Source of the DNA: DASYXT01 sp035934555
GTDB lineage: Bacteria > Verrucomicrobiota > Verrucomicrobiia > Limisphaerales > UBA8199
Assembly (NCBI GenBank): GCA_035934555.1
Contig: DASYXT010000118.1
Coordinates: 1-64,000, forward strand
Direction: 5' to 3'
Length of the DNA stretch: 64,000 nt
Both the position numbers and the translations under genes were made by a program. A model generated the notes under the pieces. It did not search any database. It was not told the origin of the DNA and saw only the letters and a program-made list of their open reading frames with translations. Positions 7,987 through 17,524 of this stretch are shown in pieces. Each line of letters opens with the position of its first letter. Position 1 is the first letter of the stretch.

Positions 7987-9582
7987 ATGCGTATGAAAAC
8001 CTATCTCCAAATCCTGGCTGCAGCTACGGCTGCGATGATCTCGATGGCAACCCTTCACGCCCAAAGCACCACGGTCCTGGAAGGGTTCGAGGAGTTTGCG
8101 GACATGAACCCCGGCCAACTGGTGATGGCGCCCAGTGGGGCTTACGCTCAATTATGGACGGAGTGGGGCGGCCGCGCAGCGTCAGGGAACGTAGCCGTCA
8201 GTGTGTATTCGGCCATTGGGCCAAACGATCCGCGCGTGACCGAGGGCACCAATTCGCTGGCAATTACCTTTTTCCAGGATGGCTTTGGCAACGACCTGGG
8301 CGTTGCGCTGGACCCCGTCGCCACAGCCGCCATTGAGAATGCGGCTTCATCGAACCAGCTCGCGCGCTTCATTCTGCGCTACGACGTTATTTTCGAACAC
8401 GCCGACCAATACATATATTTCAACCAGCACGCGTTGCTGGCCAATGATTGGAATTACGTCAACCTGGGCGGGGCGGTGTACCGCACCAACAACGGCGTGG
8501 TGTATGCCGTCGTCAGCTTTTCCGAACCGCTGGACCTGCCCGCCGTGCAAATCCCCACCAGCGGTAATCTAAGCTGGTGGGGAGGAAGCTGGATCAACAG
8601 CGACCAGTTTGCCACAACCCAGGCGCCCTTCACCAATTGCACTATCTATTTGGACAACGTCCGCCTGGTGGACACCTATGCTCCTGGAGCAACCCCGGTC
8701 GTTTATCCACTAAAGTCCTTTGAGAGCGCCTCCGATCCCCTCGAGGGCGCAACGAATCTGTACCCTGCGGTCTCCTCATTTTTCGGGAATCCGACTAGCG
8801 GGCGAGCGAAGCTCACCCGCTTTGCGACCAATGGGCTGTACGATCCAACTTCCGATGGGGTGGCCGGGATTTATACCACCAACGCGGGACCCCAGGACGG
8901 CGATTTTGCGGTCACCGACGGCACGCACGCGTTGCAGGTCAGCAACAGCTTCCCGGCGAATATTAACTTTCAATTTGATTTTGCCTTGCCGTTTGCCGGC
9001 ACCAGGCTGGCGCAGGTGTTGGCAACCCATCCCTTGCCGGCCGAGCTGGCGCATTATACGCTGCGGTGGGACACCACGATGCCGGCGATCTGGCCGGCGA
9101 ACGATGGGGATTACATCAACATGGTCTTCAGCACCGGCTCGGCCTACCTGCCGATGGCCCAAGGCCGGCGCCAAAGCCTCGGCCAGATTGGCCTGCAGCG
9201 GGCCACCTACTCGGTGACGCTGGACCAAATTACCGCCTGGGGCAGCTCGCCGGTGGGCGGCGATCCGGCGCTCATTTTTGCTTTTAATGGCGCCGCCGAA
9301 GGCATTCCTTTTATTTATTATTTCGATAACTTTGTTTTGATTGATACCGCGCCGCCGCCGCCCAGCATCACCGGCTGGCTATACAATCTCCTCACGCGCC
9401 AGTTCACGCTCACCTGGTCGTCCATGCCGGGCGCAACCTATTCGGTCCTGACCTCGCCTTCACTTGCCCCTGGTAGTTTCACCACCCTGGTAACCGGCAT
9501 TGCCTCAGGCGGCGCCCAAACGACCACCACGGTGACGATGCCCGGCGGCTCACGCGGGTTCCTGCGTGTTCTCCAGGAGTGA
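7987..9582 (+). CDS. Secreted protein with two tandem carbohydrate-binding-like domains
   Basis: A 531-residue protein with a signal peptide (hydrophobic residues ~7-24, cleavage near LHA-QS). Residues ~30-235 and ~240-455 look like a tandem duplication: each starts with an FE-containing segment, has an EGTNSL/DGTHAL turn, an RFILRYD/HYTLRWD strand, a YIYFN/YINMVF strand and ends with YLDNVRLVDT or YFDNFVLIDT. This is the pattern of large beta-sandwich modules on secreted proteins of this phylum. Residues ~460-531 are the short C-terminal module shared with several other proteins in this window, ending RGFLRVLQE. No catalytic motif is visible. Start: ATG 7987, with a second ATG at 7993. Confidence 0.7.
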   Translation: MRMKTYLQILAAATAAMISMATLHAQSTTVLEGFEEFADMNPGQLVMAPSGAYAQLWTEWGGRAASGNVAVSVYSAIGPNDPRVTEGTNSLAITFFQDGFGNDLGVALDPVATAAIENAASSNQLARFILRYDVIFEHADQYIYFNQHALLANDWNYVNLGGAVYRTNNGVVYAVVSFSEPLDLPAVQIPTSGNLSWWGGSWINSDQFATTQAPFTNCTIYLDNVRLVDTYAPGATPVVYPLKSFESASDPLEGATNLYPAVSSFFGNPTSGRAKLTRFATNGLYDPTSDGVAGIYTTNAGPQDGDFAVTDGTHALQVSNSFPANINFQFDFALPFAGTRLAQVLATHPLPAELAHYTLRWDTTMPAIWPANDGDYINMVFSTGSAYLPMAQGRRQSLGQIGLQRATYSVTLDQITAWGSSPVGGDPALIFAFNGAAEGIPFIYYFDNFVLIDTAPPPPSITGWLYNLLTRQFTLTWSSMPGATYSVLTSPSLAPGSFTTLVTGIASGGAQTTTTVTMPGGSRGFLRVLQE

Positions 9583-9730
9583 TTCGTGCTACTGTGAGGT
9601 TCAGGTAGAGTGGGCGACCTTTTGCCGGGATTCCGCCGGCGAATTTGTTGACGGCACCGTCGGGCCTGGCCGGTGAAGCGGTCCAGAAGGGTAATCACGT
9701 GCTAAACCGCCCGGCCGATATTCTGTAACC

Positions 9731-11194
9731 ATGATGGGACTTAGAACGTTTTTGCTGGGCTGGGTGGCGGCGCTGCTGCTGCCAGCATGCCCGCTGTTTG
9801 GCGCTGGAGCAAAGCCGGTGCTGGTCCATTACATGCCCTGGTTTGTGGCCAAGCCATTTAGCGCGAGTTGGGGCTGGCACTGGACAATGAATCACTTTAA
9901 CCCGGACGTGATCGGCACGGATGGGCGGCGTTCGATCGCCTCCTGGTACTATCCGCTGGCCGGACCTTACGATTCGGCCGACCCGGCGTTGCTCGAGTAT
10001 CACGTGTTGCTGATGAAGCTCGCAGGGGTGGACGGCGTGATTGTCGATTGGTACGGCATGGACAATTACCTCGATTACGGCATCAACAACCAGCGCACGG
10101 CCGCCTTGTTCGGGTTCACTCAGAAAGCCGGATTGCAGTTCTGCCTCTGCTACGAAGATCAAACCATCCAGAACGAAATCAACGGCGGGTTCATCAATGC
10201 GACTTCAGCCGTCGCGCATGCTCAGCTCACCATGCTGTACGCGCAGACCAATTATTTCTCCGGCCCCAGTTACCTGCGTTGGAATGGCAAGCCGGTCTTG
10301 TTGAACTTCGGCCCGCAATACTTCAAGACCAATTCCGATTGGCAGACGATTTTCTCCGTGCTGCAGGCCAGCAATCAACCCGCGTTCTTCACCGAAGACA
10401 ATCGTCTTGCAGTAGGAGCGGGCGCGTTTGATTGGCCGCCGATGTGGATGAGCCAGGCCACCGGCGGGACGTTGTACTCGACGCAATTGGAAAGCTACCT
10501 GTCGGCTTTTGAGCTGAAGGGGCGCACATGGCCTGCGTTTATCTCCAGCGCGTTTCCGCGGTTCCACGATATTTATCAGCAAGCAGGGGTCGGGCCCTCC
10601 TACGGCTACCTGGATGATAATTCGGGGAACACCTTCCGCGAAACACTCGGCCGCGCGTTCACCAACGCTTCCGCCTTCGTCCAGATCGTTACGTTTAACG
10701 ATTTCGGCGAAGGCACCATTGTCGAGCCCACGCTGGATTACGGCTATCGCGACCTGGGCATCGTGCAGGACTTCCGCCGGCAGTACCTGGACGCAAGTTT
10801 CAGTTACACCACGAACGAGCTTGCGTTGGCCACGCGCCAATTGAACCTGCGGCGGGCATATGCCACCAACACGATAGTTATGGCCGAGCTCGACCGCGTG
10901 TTCGCCGATGTCGGGTCCGGGAACAATGCGCGCGCGGGGCTTCGGCTCAGCGGGATTGAATCTATGCGGCCGGTTTTGTATGGCGTTTCTCTGGTGGGAG
11001 GGCAGCTCAATTTTTCGGTAGGCGGTTACATTTCGAGCGCGGGGCTACAGGTCGAGACGAGTTCGAATCTCGTCGCGGGCTCATGGCGGCCGTTCACTGC
11101 TGTAGCTGCCACCACCAACCAAATTACTGTATCTGCTGCGCTCGCGGACCAATCGGGCGGCGCGTTCTTCCGTGTCCAAGACGCCGGCCCGTGA
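9731..11194 (+). CDS. Secreted glycoside hydrolase family 71/99-like protein
   Basis: A 487-residue protein with a signal peptide (residues 1-25, ending FGAGA). Residues ~28-370 resemble the GH71/GH99-like TIM barrel: KPVLVHYMPWF at the first strand, GVDGVIVDWYG around residues 98-108, a GLQFCLCYEDQ strand with a glutamate, LRWNGKPVLLNFGPQY, and a late FNDFGEGTIVEP segment. Members cleave alpha-mannosidic or related linkages, though many are uncharacterised. Residues ~400-487 are the C-terminal module common to other secreted proteins here, ending FFRVQDAGP. It probably acts on extracellular polysaccharide; substrate not predictable. Confidence 0.75.
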   Translation: MMGLRTFLLGWVAALLLPACPLFGAGAKPVLVHYMPWFVAKPFSASWGWHWTMNHFNPDVIGTDGRRSIASWYYPLAGPYDSADPALLEYHVLLMKLAGVDGVIVDWYGMDNYLDYGINNQRTAALFGFTQKAGLQFCLCYEDQTIQNEINGGFINATSAVAHAQLTMLYAQTNYFSGPSYLRWNGKPVLLNFGPQYFKTNSDWQTIFSVLQASNQPAFFTEDNRLAVGAGAFDWPPMWMSQATGGTLYSTQLESYLSAFELKGRTWPAFISSAFPRFHDIYQQAGVGPSYGYLDDNSGNTFRETLGRAFTNASAFVQIVTFNDFGEGTIVEPTLDYGYRDLGIVQDFRRQYLDASFSYTTNELALATRQLNLRRAYATNTIVMAELDRVFADVGSGNNARAGLRLSGIESMRPVLYGVSLVGGQLNFSVGGYISSAGLQVETSSNLVAGSWRPFTAVAATTNQITVSAALADQSGGAFFRVQDAGP

Positions 11195-11201
11195 GGTTGC
11201 C

Positions 11202-12080
11202 TCAGGACTTCAGCCGTCCTTTGAAAGTCAGCTCCGCCACGCCCGATTTATCCAGTTCGCCCAAGCCTTCGGAGATCATGCGGTCGTATTGCTTCTTGGT
11301 TGCTGCGGCCAGGGGTAGGTTCAAAGCGTGTTGTTTCGCCAGCTTCAAGGCGATACCGGAGTCCTTTGCCGCATGCGCCGCGGAGAAGAAACAGGTGTGC
11401 TCGCGATTTTGCATGTCTTCGCCATCGGTTTTAAGCACTTGTGAGTTGGCGCCCGTTTCAGAAAACACCTCGCGCAACATCGCCAGGTCGAGCCCAAGGG
11501 CGGCGCCTAAAGCCAGGCCCTCCGCTAAACCCGCCGTATTGATGTTCATCACCATGTTCACCAGCGCTTTGACCTCGGCCGCCTTGCCGGCCGGGCCGAT
11601 GTAGCGCGGGGCGGCGCTCAGCTTTTCCAGCAACGGTTTGGCGCGCTCGAACACATCCGGTCTGCCGCCGCACATGAGGTAGAGCGTGCCCTGGCGCGCC
11701 TGGGTGATGCTCGAGGCCATGCAACCTTCCAGGGCCTGTGCGCCGGCTCTTTCGGCTTTGGCTTCGGCCCAGACGTGCACCGCGGGGGTGAGCGTGGCGC
11801 AATTAATGAAGAGCTTGCCGCGGGCGCGACTAAGCAGCCCACCGTTGAACACGCTCTTCATCGCGCGATCATCCGAAACCACAGTGAAGATGACGTCGCT
11901 CGCGCGAGTAACCTCTTTCAAGTCAGCCATGGCCGCGCTGCCCAATTCCTGGGCCAGTGCCCGGGCCGCCTCCGCGTTAACATCGGCCACCGCTGTGATA
12001 GGGTAGCCGCACTCATGCAGGCGGCGCGCCATGTTGGCGCCCATCCGGCCCACACCGACAAATCCAATGCGTTCGGGCAT
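11202..12080 (-). CDS. NAD(P)-dependent 3-hydroxyisobutyrate-dehydrogenase-family oxidoreductase
   Basis: A 292-residue beta-hydroxyacid dehydrogenase. The N-terminal Rossmann fold opens with GFVGVGRMGANMARRL (GxGxxG) at residues 5-20. The family's substrate-binding GCMASS segment and the catalytic-lysine motif GKAAEVKALVNMVMN follow, with an all-helical C-terminal domain. Enzymes of this group (3-hydroxyisobutyrate dehydrogenase, tartronate semialdehyde reductase GarR, succinic semialdehyde reductases) cannot be told apart by eye. The gene converges on the GH71/99-like gene, 7 bases between stops, and has no operon partner. Confidence 0.85.
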   Translation of the reverse strand: MPERIGFVGVGRMGANMARRLHECGYPITAVADVNAEAARALAQELGSAAMADLKEVTRASDVIFTVVSDDRAMKSVFNGGLLSRARGKLFINCATLTPAVHVWAEAKAERAGAQALEGCMASSITQARQGTLYLMCGGRPDVFERAKPLLEKLSAAPRYIGPAGKAAEVKALVNMVMNINTAGLAEGLALGAALGLDLAMLREVFSETGANSQVLKTDGEDMQNREHTCFFSAAHAAKDSGIALKLAKQHALNLPLAAATKKQYDRMISEGLGELDKSGVAELTFKGRLKS

Positions 12081-12514
12081 AAGTGTAATGAGCCCAGTTT
12101 AAGACGTTATGCCGGTTCACGCCAGCGTTCGCTTTGTGGACCTTCCGGCCGGTGTTTGCCAGGCGAGCATGGTCCGGCGGACGAGCGGCCGGTTCAACCG
12201 CTACTCATTTCGAATTAAAACTTCAACCGGTAGAAGCCCCGCGAGGCGGTGACTGGCACCGAAACGGTGTTGGTCGGAGGAGTAGCGAGAAATTCAGAGG
12301 CAATTAATTCTGCGTGAAGCCAAAGTCGGTGTGTCAGAGCGGCCCCAAGGCGCCTTCAAAGTCCATTAGGTCCTTTTTCTTGTCGGATGTCCTTTCCACG
12401 TGACGCCGGGCCGGAATCGGGCTACCACTAAGTCATGGGATTGATGCACGTTATTCCAATCCAGGTGGACCCCGCCAATCGCACGCTGAAACGAATGCCG
12501 GCGATTCCGCTAAC
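12081..12514. other. Gene-poor interval with the tail of a decayed secreted-protein gene
   Basis: The 434 bases between the dehydrogenase and ligA hold no intact gene. On the minus strand, 12215 to about 12325 reads as a coherent C-terminus ending RGFYRLKF, matching the end of the secreted proteins elsewhere in the window, but there is no start and the frame is closed by a stop about 130 bases upstream. A 26-codon frame just before ligA shows nothing protein-like. Confidence 0.4.
12215..12325 (-). pseudogene. Remnant of the C-terminal module of a secreted protein
   Basis: About 35 codons ending in TAA at 12217-12215. The last residues, VTASRGFYRLKF, match the closing pattern of the C-terminal module found in the proteins ending at 9582, 11194, 36156 and 40850. 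No start codon or upstream domain remains, so this is probably the last piece of a deleted gene. The assignment rests on a short match. Confidence 0.35.
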
Positions 12515-14545
12515 GTGACTCTCGCCCAAGCTAAAGCGCGTCATGCGGAACTGAGCGAGGAGCTTCGCCGACACGACCACGCCTATTACGTGTTGGCGCA
12601 GCCGACCATCAGCGACCAGGAGTACGATCTGCTTTACCACGAGTTGCTGGATTTGGAGAAGCAGTTTCCGGTCCTGGTTACGCCCGATTCCCCCAGCCAA
12701 CGGGTCAGTGGGGAGCCGCTGAAGGAATTCAAACCGGTCCGGCACCTGAAGCCGATGACGAGCCTGGACAATACGTATTCTCAGGAGGAGTTGCGCGAGT
12801 TTGTGGCCCGGGTGCAACGGTTGTTGCCGCGCGAAACCCTTGAATGGGTCGTCGAACCCAAGATCGACGGCGTGGCAATGAATCTGCGGTACGAAAAAGG
12901 CCGGTTTACTTGTGGCGCGACCCGTGGCGACGGCACCACGGGCGATGACATCACTCCCAACCTGCGCACGATCCGTAGCCTGCCGCCGGGGTTGCGGGAC
13001 GGTTTCCCGGCATTACTCGAAGTCCGGGGGGAGGTGTATCTCACCCGCGGCGGCTTCGCCAAACTAAATGCCGAACGCAAAGCTGCGGGACTGGAAACTT
13101 TCGCCAATGCCCGCAACGCCGCCGCGGGCTCCCTCAAACAACTGGACCCAAAAATTGTCGCCCAACGGCCGCTCGACCTCGTCCTTTATGGGGTCGGTGA
13201 AATTCAGGGCGCGGCGACTGGCCCGCAAACGCAGCAGGAAATGCTCGAGTGGCTCAAGGCGCTCGGGTTCAAAACGCCTGAATGGACACGGCATTGCGAG
13301 ACAGCCGAGCAACTGGTTACTGCCATTGACGAGCTGGATAAGCTCCGCCCGGAATTTCCATACGAGACGGACGGCGCAGTGATCAAGCTCAACTCCTTTG
13401 CGCAACGCGAGCGAGTGGGGTTCACCTCCAAGGCGCCACGCTGGGCCATCGCTTATAAGTACGCCGCCGAACAGGCCGAAACATTGCTCAAGGAGATCAC
13501 CGTGCAGGTGGGCCGCACCGGGGCGCTGACGCCGGTCGCCGAGTTGGAACCGGTGTTCCTGGCCGGCAGCACGATTAGCCGCGCGACGCTGCATAACCAG
13601 GACTACATCCGCCAAAAGGATATCCGCATCGGCGACACAGTTACCATCGAGAAGGCCGGCGAGGTCATCCCCGCCGTGGTGGGTGTGGTGCTGACCAAGC
13701 GCACCGGCAACGAAAAGGCGTTCCGGTTTCCGCAAACCTGTCCCGAGTGCGGGTCTAAAGTATCACGCGCGCCGGGCTCCGGGGAGGCCGACGAGGGGGT
13801 TGTCTGGCGCTGTGTCAACCCGGATTGTCCGGCGCAAGTGAGCGGCCGGATTGGGCATTGGTGCAGCCGCGGCGCAATGGATATTGAAGGTGGCGGCGAA
13901 GTGCTGGTCCGGCAGCTCGTCACGGCTCGAGTCGTTCATGATGTCGCCGATCTGTACGCGCTGACTCTGGAACAGGTAGCAGGCCTGGAGCGGATGGGAC
14001 AGAAATCGGCGCAGAATTTCCTCGAGGGGGTTGAGGCCAGCAAACACCGCGAATTATGGCGGCTGATTTATGGGCTGGGCATCTTGCACGTCGGCGCGGG
14101 CGTGGCGAAGGCCCTGGCCCGCTGTTTCCCGGACCTCGATGCCCTGTTTGCGGCTTCGGAAGAACAATTAACCGATTGCGAAGATGTCGGCGAGGTTATT
14201 GCCGGCAGCATCGTTCAATGGCATAGAGACGAAAGCAATTGCAAGCTCATTGACAAACTGCGCCGCGCCAGCCTGAATTTCACCTCCGATTTGTACAAAC
14301 CCAACGCGCCAGCAGGAACTCTCACCGGCAAAGTCTTCGTCCTGACCGGCACGCTGCCACATCTGAAACGCGAGGAAGCGGCGGCGAAAATCGAAACGGC
14401 GGGCGGCAAAGTTTCCAGCAGCGTCAGCAAGCAAACCGACTATGTGGTCGCCGGCGAGGAGGCGGGATCGAAGCTGGAGAAGGCGCACAGGCTCAAGGTG
14501 CGCGTTATCTCCGAAGCCGAGCTGTTGAAGTTGTTGGGCGAATAG
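12515..14545 (+). CDS. ligA: NAD-dependent DNA ligase
   Basis: A full-length 676-residue LigA, the replicative ligase that seals nicks using NAD+. Domains in order: Ia (about 1-70, with HDHAYYV), the adenylation domain with the nucleotidylated Lys116 in EPKIDG, the OB fold (VQVGRTGALTPVAELEPV), the four-cysteine zinc finger (CPECG, then CVNPDCPAQ), the helix-hairpin-helix region and a C-terminal BRCT domain starting near LTGKVFVLTG. The start is GTG 12515, agreeing with the family's N-terminus. No neighbour is functionally linked; the Ku gene 3.5 kb downstream would normally work with an ATP-dependent LigD rather than with this enzyme. Confidence 0.97.
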   Translation: MTLAQAKARHAELSEELRRHDHAYYVLAQPTISDQEYDLLYHELLDLEKQFPVLVTPDSPSQRVSGEPLKEFKPVRHLKPMTSLDNTYSQEELREFVARVQRLLPRETLEWVVEPKIDGVAMNLRYEKGRFTCGATRGDGTTGDDITPNLRTIRSLPPGLRDGFPALLEVRGEVYLTRGGFAKLNAERKAAGLETFANARNAAAGSLKQLDPKIVAQRPLDLVLYGVGEIQGAATGPQTQQEMLEWLKALGFKTPEWTRHCETAEQLVTAIDELDKLRPEFPYETDGAVIKLNSFAQRERVGFTSKAPRWAIAYKYAAEQAETLLKEITVQVGRTGALTPVAELEPVFLAGSTISRATLHNQDYIRQKDIRIGDTVTIEKAGEVIPAVVGVVLTKRTGNEKAFRFPQTCPECGSKVSRAPGSGEADEGVVWRCVNPDCPAQVSGRIGHWCSRGAMDIEGGGEVLVRQLVTARVVHDVADLYALTLEQVAGLERMGQKSAQNFLEGVEASKHRELWRLIYGLGILHVGAGVAKALARCFPDLDALFAASEEQLTDCEDVGEVIAGSIVQWHRDESNCKLIDKLRRASLNFTSDLYKPNAPAGTLTGKVFVLTGTLPHLKREEAAAKIETAGGKVSSSVSKQTDYVVAGEEAGSKLEKAHRLKVRVISEAELLKLLGE

Positions 14546-14723
14546 TTTGTGCTTTGTCGGCGCGATTGAAAATGTCAGGCACTAGAGGCGGCAGAAGCAA
14601 AAGCGGCCGAGGGCTGCCGCGCCATGGCGCACGCCACTCGTGCCGGGAGGTTTGGACTGCGGCAGCTTTTTCTTGCGCGCTCGGCGAGCGGGACTAAGCT
14701 CGCCGCCAATGCAGTGAACGAAC

Positions 14724-15725
14724 ATGCTGGCACGGAGTTGTACTTTCAGATCCGGCCTGGCGAGCGCGCTGAGTGGGTTGCTGCTCGCGCTGGCTGGGAG
14801 TGGTTTGCGGGCAACTGAGTTGCACTGGACCACCAACGGCATGCAATTGGGCGTCTTATCGGTGCAAGTCGGCCCGGATGCCGCAAGTGGCTTGGACAGG
14901 CCCACTGTGCCGGGCGGACACGGTTTCATCGGGAGTTTCACGCTTTCCTATGCCCTATGGACGCTCGGTGGCGAACCGCTGCATGAGTTCATTTTCACAT
15001 GGAAATGGCGCCGCACGAACCTGGTGCTCGGGCGCCGGATGGAAAGGACGTTGACCGCCGCGGACCTGGAGAAGTACCCCGACCTGAGCAACGCTTTTTT
15101 CTCGCTCAAACCAATGTTCATTACGATCGAAACGGCAATCCAGTTTTATGATTCCACCGGTACACTGCTGGCCACCGGCCGTAAGCTCGTGGATCCGGGT
15201 GTTATAGGACAAAGCGGCGCCGAGAATACCTTTCATCCACCCGGGAGCCCGCGCTGGGCCGACTTTTTCACCTCGACTGAGACGGATAAGCCGAGCCGCG
15301 ATGAGCTGGACCGCCGTCACAAGGAAGTTTTTTGCAAAGCCGCACGGGTCGAGCTTGGCACCCCCAGAATCATCGAGATTCGGTGGCCGGAGAACTCGCT
15401 CAGGGCGATTGTGGACGAATTGAGCCAGCGCGAAGGATTGGCGCGGCCGGCGCCACCCACCTTCGCCGCGCAATCGCCCGCAGCGCCCCCTGCCAACGTG
15501 GTTGGGCGTGCCGCGTCTTCGACCAACGCTGCGTCCACTCTAAGCCCAGCGGTCATGCGTCCCGCGGTGCCCGTGCCCCGTCCCAACCCATTCGAGATCG
15601 CGCGCCAGGCGAAGGCAACACACTGGGAGAACCCACTGGAACGAGCGGCCCGCCTGCAGGCCGCCGGCGACGGGCTCGACCAACCGCTTGCAAACCGGGA
15701 AAATACGGTGGGAGGGACCCACTAA
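14724..15725 (+). CDS. Hypothetical exported protein
   Basis: A 333-residue protein with a signal peptide (hydrophobic residues ~12-28). Residues ~30-170 form a beta-rich domain (GFIGSFTLSYALWTLGGEP, then TIETAIQFYDSTGTLLATG), and the last ~110 residues are rich in Pro, Ala and Arg and look disordered. I recognise no family. Its TAA stop overlaps the ATG of the next gene (TAATG at 15723-15727), so the two are translationally coupled and probably act together. Confidence 0.6.
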   Translation: MLARSCTFRSGLASALSGLLLALAGSGLRATELHWTTNGMQLGVLSVQVGPDAASGLDRPTVPGGHGFIGSFTLSYALWTLGGEPLHEFIFTWKWRRTNLVLGRRMERTLTAADLEKYPDLSNAFFSLKPMFITIETAIQFYDSTGTLLATGRKLVDPGVIGQSGAENTFHPPGSPRWADFFTSTETDKPSRDELDRRHKEVFCKAARVELGTPRIIEIRWPENSLRAIVDELSQREGLARPAPPTFAAQSPAAPPANVVGRAASSTNAASTLSPAVMRPAVPVPRPNPFEIARQAKATHWENPLERAARLQAAGDGLDQPLANRENTVGGTH

Positions 15726-17419
15726 TGCGGGGAACGATTTTTTCTGCGATGGTCCGAGCAATCATCGGAGCGCGGACTTTAGTCCGCAGCAATATGCAAT
15801 CGCGCATCACGCCTGCGAATTGGGGCAGAGCTGTTATCGTTGGATTGCTGCGGACTAAAGCCCGCGAGCCGCTACGCAGGTATTTGGCGGTGGCGGTTCT
15901 TAGCGCATTCACGGCGGCTGGCGCGGCTCAAAACCCATTCGTCCCTGCTGCGCGTGAGAGTTACACCGGGCGTTTTCATGGGCAAGCAGTCGAGCTGCGC
16001 TTGTTTCCCGAGGGTGACCATTGGCAAGGCACGCTGCTGTTTCAGGGCACGAGTTATTCCGTCGCGGGAGACTTGAAGCCAACCGGGTTGGAAGGGACCT
16101 TCAACCACGACAAAGATTCGTGGCCGTTCACTGTCATCGCCGATGGCAACAAGCTGACGTTTACTGCCGGCAGTTTCTCGGCGGTGCTCGAGCGGCGACT
16201 TTTGCCCGAGCTGAGTGGGCGCTGGCGGTCACACCAGGTGCTGGTCATATTTGACCTCCCCGCCGGCAAGATGCGCACCGGCTCGATTCAGTTTCAAGGC
16301 CGCCAATTCCCGTTCAAGGCGCACGACCTGGCGGGAGATTTGGAAGGCTCATTCCAACTGGACACCGAGTCATTTCGTTTTCGAATTGCCAACGAAGAAC
16401 GCGGCCTGACTTTTCATTCGAGCACATTCTCCGAACTATTGACGCCGGTGCCCACCACCGCCCGAGTGCGAGTGGAAACGCTGCCGCCGGTGAGCTTTGC
16501 CCTGCTTAATGGGAGCCGGTCGGTCGAAGCGCGCGACGGGTGGTTTGAGTTTGCCGCCGGGCAGCGGCTGGATTTGGAGGTGCTCTCGGATGGTTTCGAG
16601 CCTGCGCGCAATACGCTAACGCTGGCGCCTTATAGCGAGCAGACCTGGCGTGTGGTATTGGAGCCGATTCGCTATCCGCGGGCCGGGGTCTTCCGATGGA
16701 CCAATAGCCTCGGGATGATTTTTGTGGCGATACCGCGGACCCCGGTGTTGTTTTGCATCTGGGACACGCGCGTGCGTGACTATGTGGCCTACGCCAGCGC
16801 GGTTGGCGGGGTGGACGGCACGTGGGAGCACAGCACTTTTCAGGGCCGTGCCGCCAGCGAAAGCGCAGCTCATCCAGTTACTATGGTAACTTGGAGCGCG
16901 GCGCGGGATTTCTGCCGCTGGCTGACGCAAACGGAGCGAAACGCCAAGCGGCTGACGCAAGAACAGGAATACCGTTTGCCGACGGACGCCGAGTGGAGCC
17001 GGGCCGTGGGCCTGGAGCAGGAGCCCGAGGATTGGCCGGCCCGGAACAATGGGAGAATCAAGGGCGTCTATCCGTGGGGAACGGAGTGGCCGCCACCGCC
17101 GAATGCGGGCAATTTCGCCGATACGGCCGCGGCGGCCTACTTTAAACAACTCGAGGTGCTGTCTGGGTGCCACGATGGGTTTGCCACAACGTCCCCAGTG
17201 GGATTCTTCGCTCCGAACCGGTTTGGCTTATACGACATGAGCGGGAATGTGTGGCAATGGTGTGAGGACGCTTGGGACAAGCACCAGAAGCTGCATGTGG
17301 CGCGGGGTGGTTCCTGGAGGACGGCTGAGCCGGCATCGCTGCTGTCCTCGAGCCGCCTGGCAATCCCGGACGGCCGCGACAGCAACTTGGGATTTCGTTG
17401 TGTATTGGTGGCGCAGTGA
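15725..17419 (+). CDS. Formylglycine-generating-enzyme-like (FGE-sulfatase/SUMF1 domain) exported protein
   Basis: A 564-residue protein from ATG 15725, chosen because of the TAATG overlap with the gene before it. Residues ~15-48 are encoded by a palindromic repeat doublet, followed by a signal-like segment (YLAVAVLSAFTAAGAAQ). Residues ~65-320 are beta-rich, and the C-terminal ~240 residues are an FGE-sulfatase (SUMF1/PvdO/Sul1) domain: RLPTDAEWSRAVG, YPWGTEWP, the GLYDMSGNVWQWCEDAW block and the closing RGGSW and LGFRCV. Many such bacterial proteins bind or modify rather than convert sulfatases, and no sulfatase gene is nearby. If the repeat is a late insertion, the original start may lie inside or after it. 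Confidence 0.8.
   Translation: MRGTIFSAMVRAIIGARTLVRSNMQSRITPANWGRAVIVGLLRTKAREPLRRYLAVAVLSAFTAAGAAQNPFVPAARESYTGRFHGQAVELRLFPEGDHWQGTLLFQGTSYSVAGDLKPTGLEGTFNHDKDSWPFTVIADGNKLTFTAGSFSAVLERRLLPELSGRWRSHQVLVIFDLPAGKMRTGSIQFQGRQFPFKAHDLAGDLEGSFQLDTESFRFRIANEERGLTFHSSTFSELLTPVPTTARVRVETLPPVSFALLNGSRSVEARDGWFEFAAGQRLDLEVLSDGFEPARNTLTLAPYSEQTWRVVLEPIRYPRAGVFRWTNSLGMIFVAIPRTPVLFCIWDTRVRDYVAYASAVGGVDGTWEHSTFQGRAASESAAHPVTMVTWSAARDFCRWLTQTERNAKRLTQEQEYRLPTDAEWSRAVGLEQEPEDWPARNNGRIKGVYPWGTEWPPPPNAGNFADTAAAAYFKQLEVLSGCHDGFATTSPVGFFAPNRFGLYDMSGNVWQWCEDAWDKHQKLHVARGGSWRTAEPASLLSSSRLAIPDGRDSNLGFRCVLVAQ
15767..15870. repeat. Palindromic doublet repeat, copy 1 (inside a coding sequence)
   Basis: Two inverted copies of a small palindrome: GCGGACTTTAGTCCGC with flanks GGAGC and AGCAA at 15767-15792, and its inverse (TTGCTGCGGACTAAAGCCCGC) at 15845-15870, separated by 52 bases. 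The whole could fold as a long hairpin, as REP/BIME-type repeats do. It falls within codons ~15-48 of the FGE-like gene. Confidence 0.75.
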
Positions 17420-17524
17420 GGGTGGGAGCGGCAGTGTAACCATTCCGCGGGCTCGTTCGTCTGTGGAAGAGGTAACGAACCGCTGGGCAGGGTTTCGGCG
17501 GAGTAAAAAAATCGATTAAACACA

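Noticed and set aside
11040..11095. tRNA-like T-arm (GACGAGTTCGAATCTCGTC) inside the GH71/99-like gene
   Set aside because: No acceptor, D-arm or anticodon arm can be folded around it, and the bases encode a conserved-looking part of the C-terminal module.
12434..12514. 26-codon frame directly before ligA as a possible leader peptide
   Set aside because: No ribosome-binding site, no codon pattern and no attenuator-like hairpin next to it.
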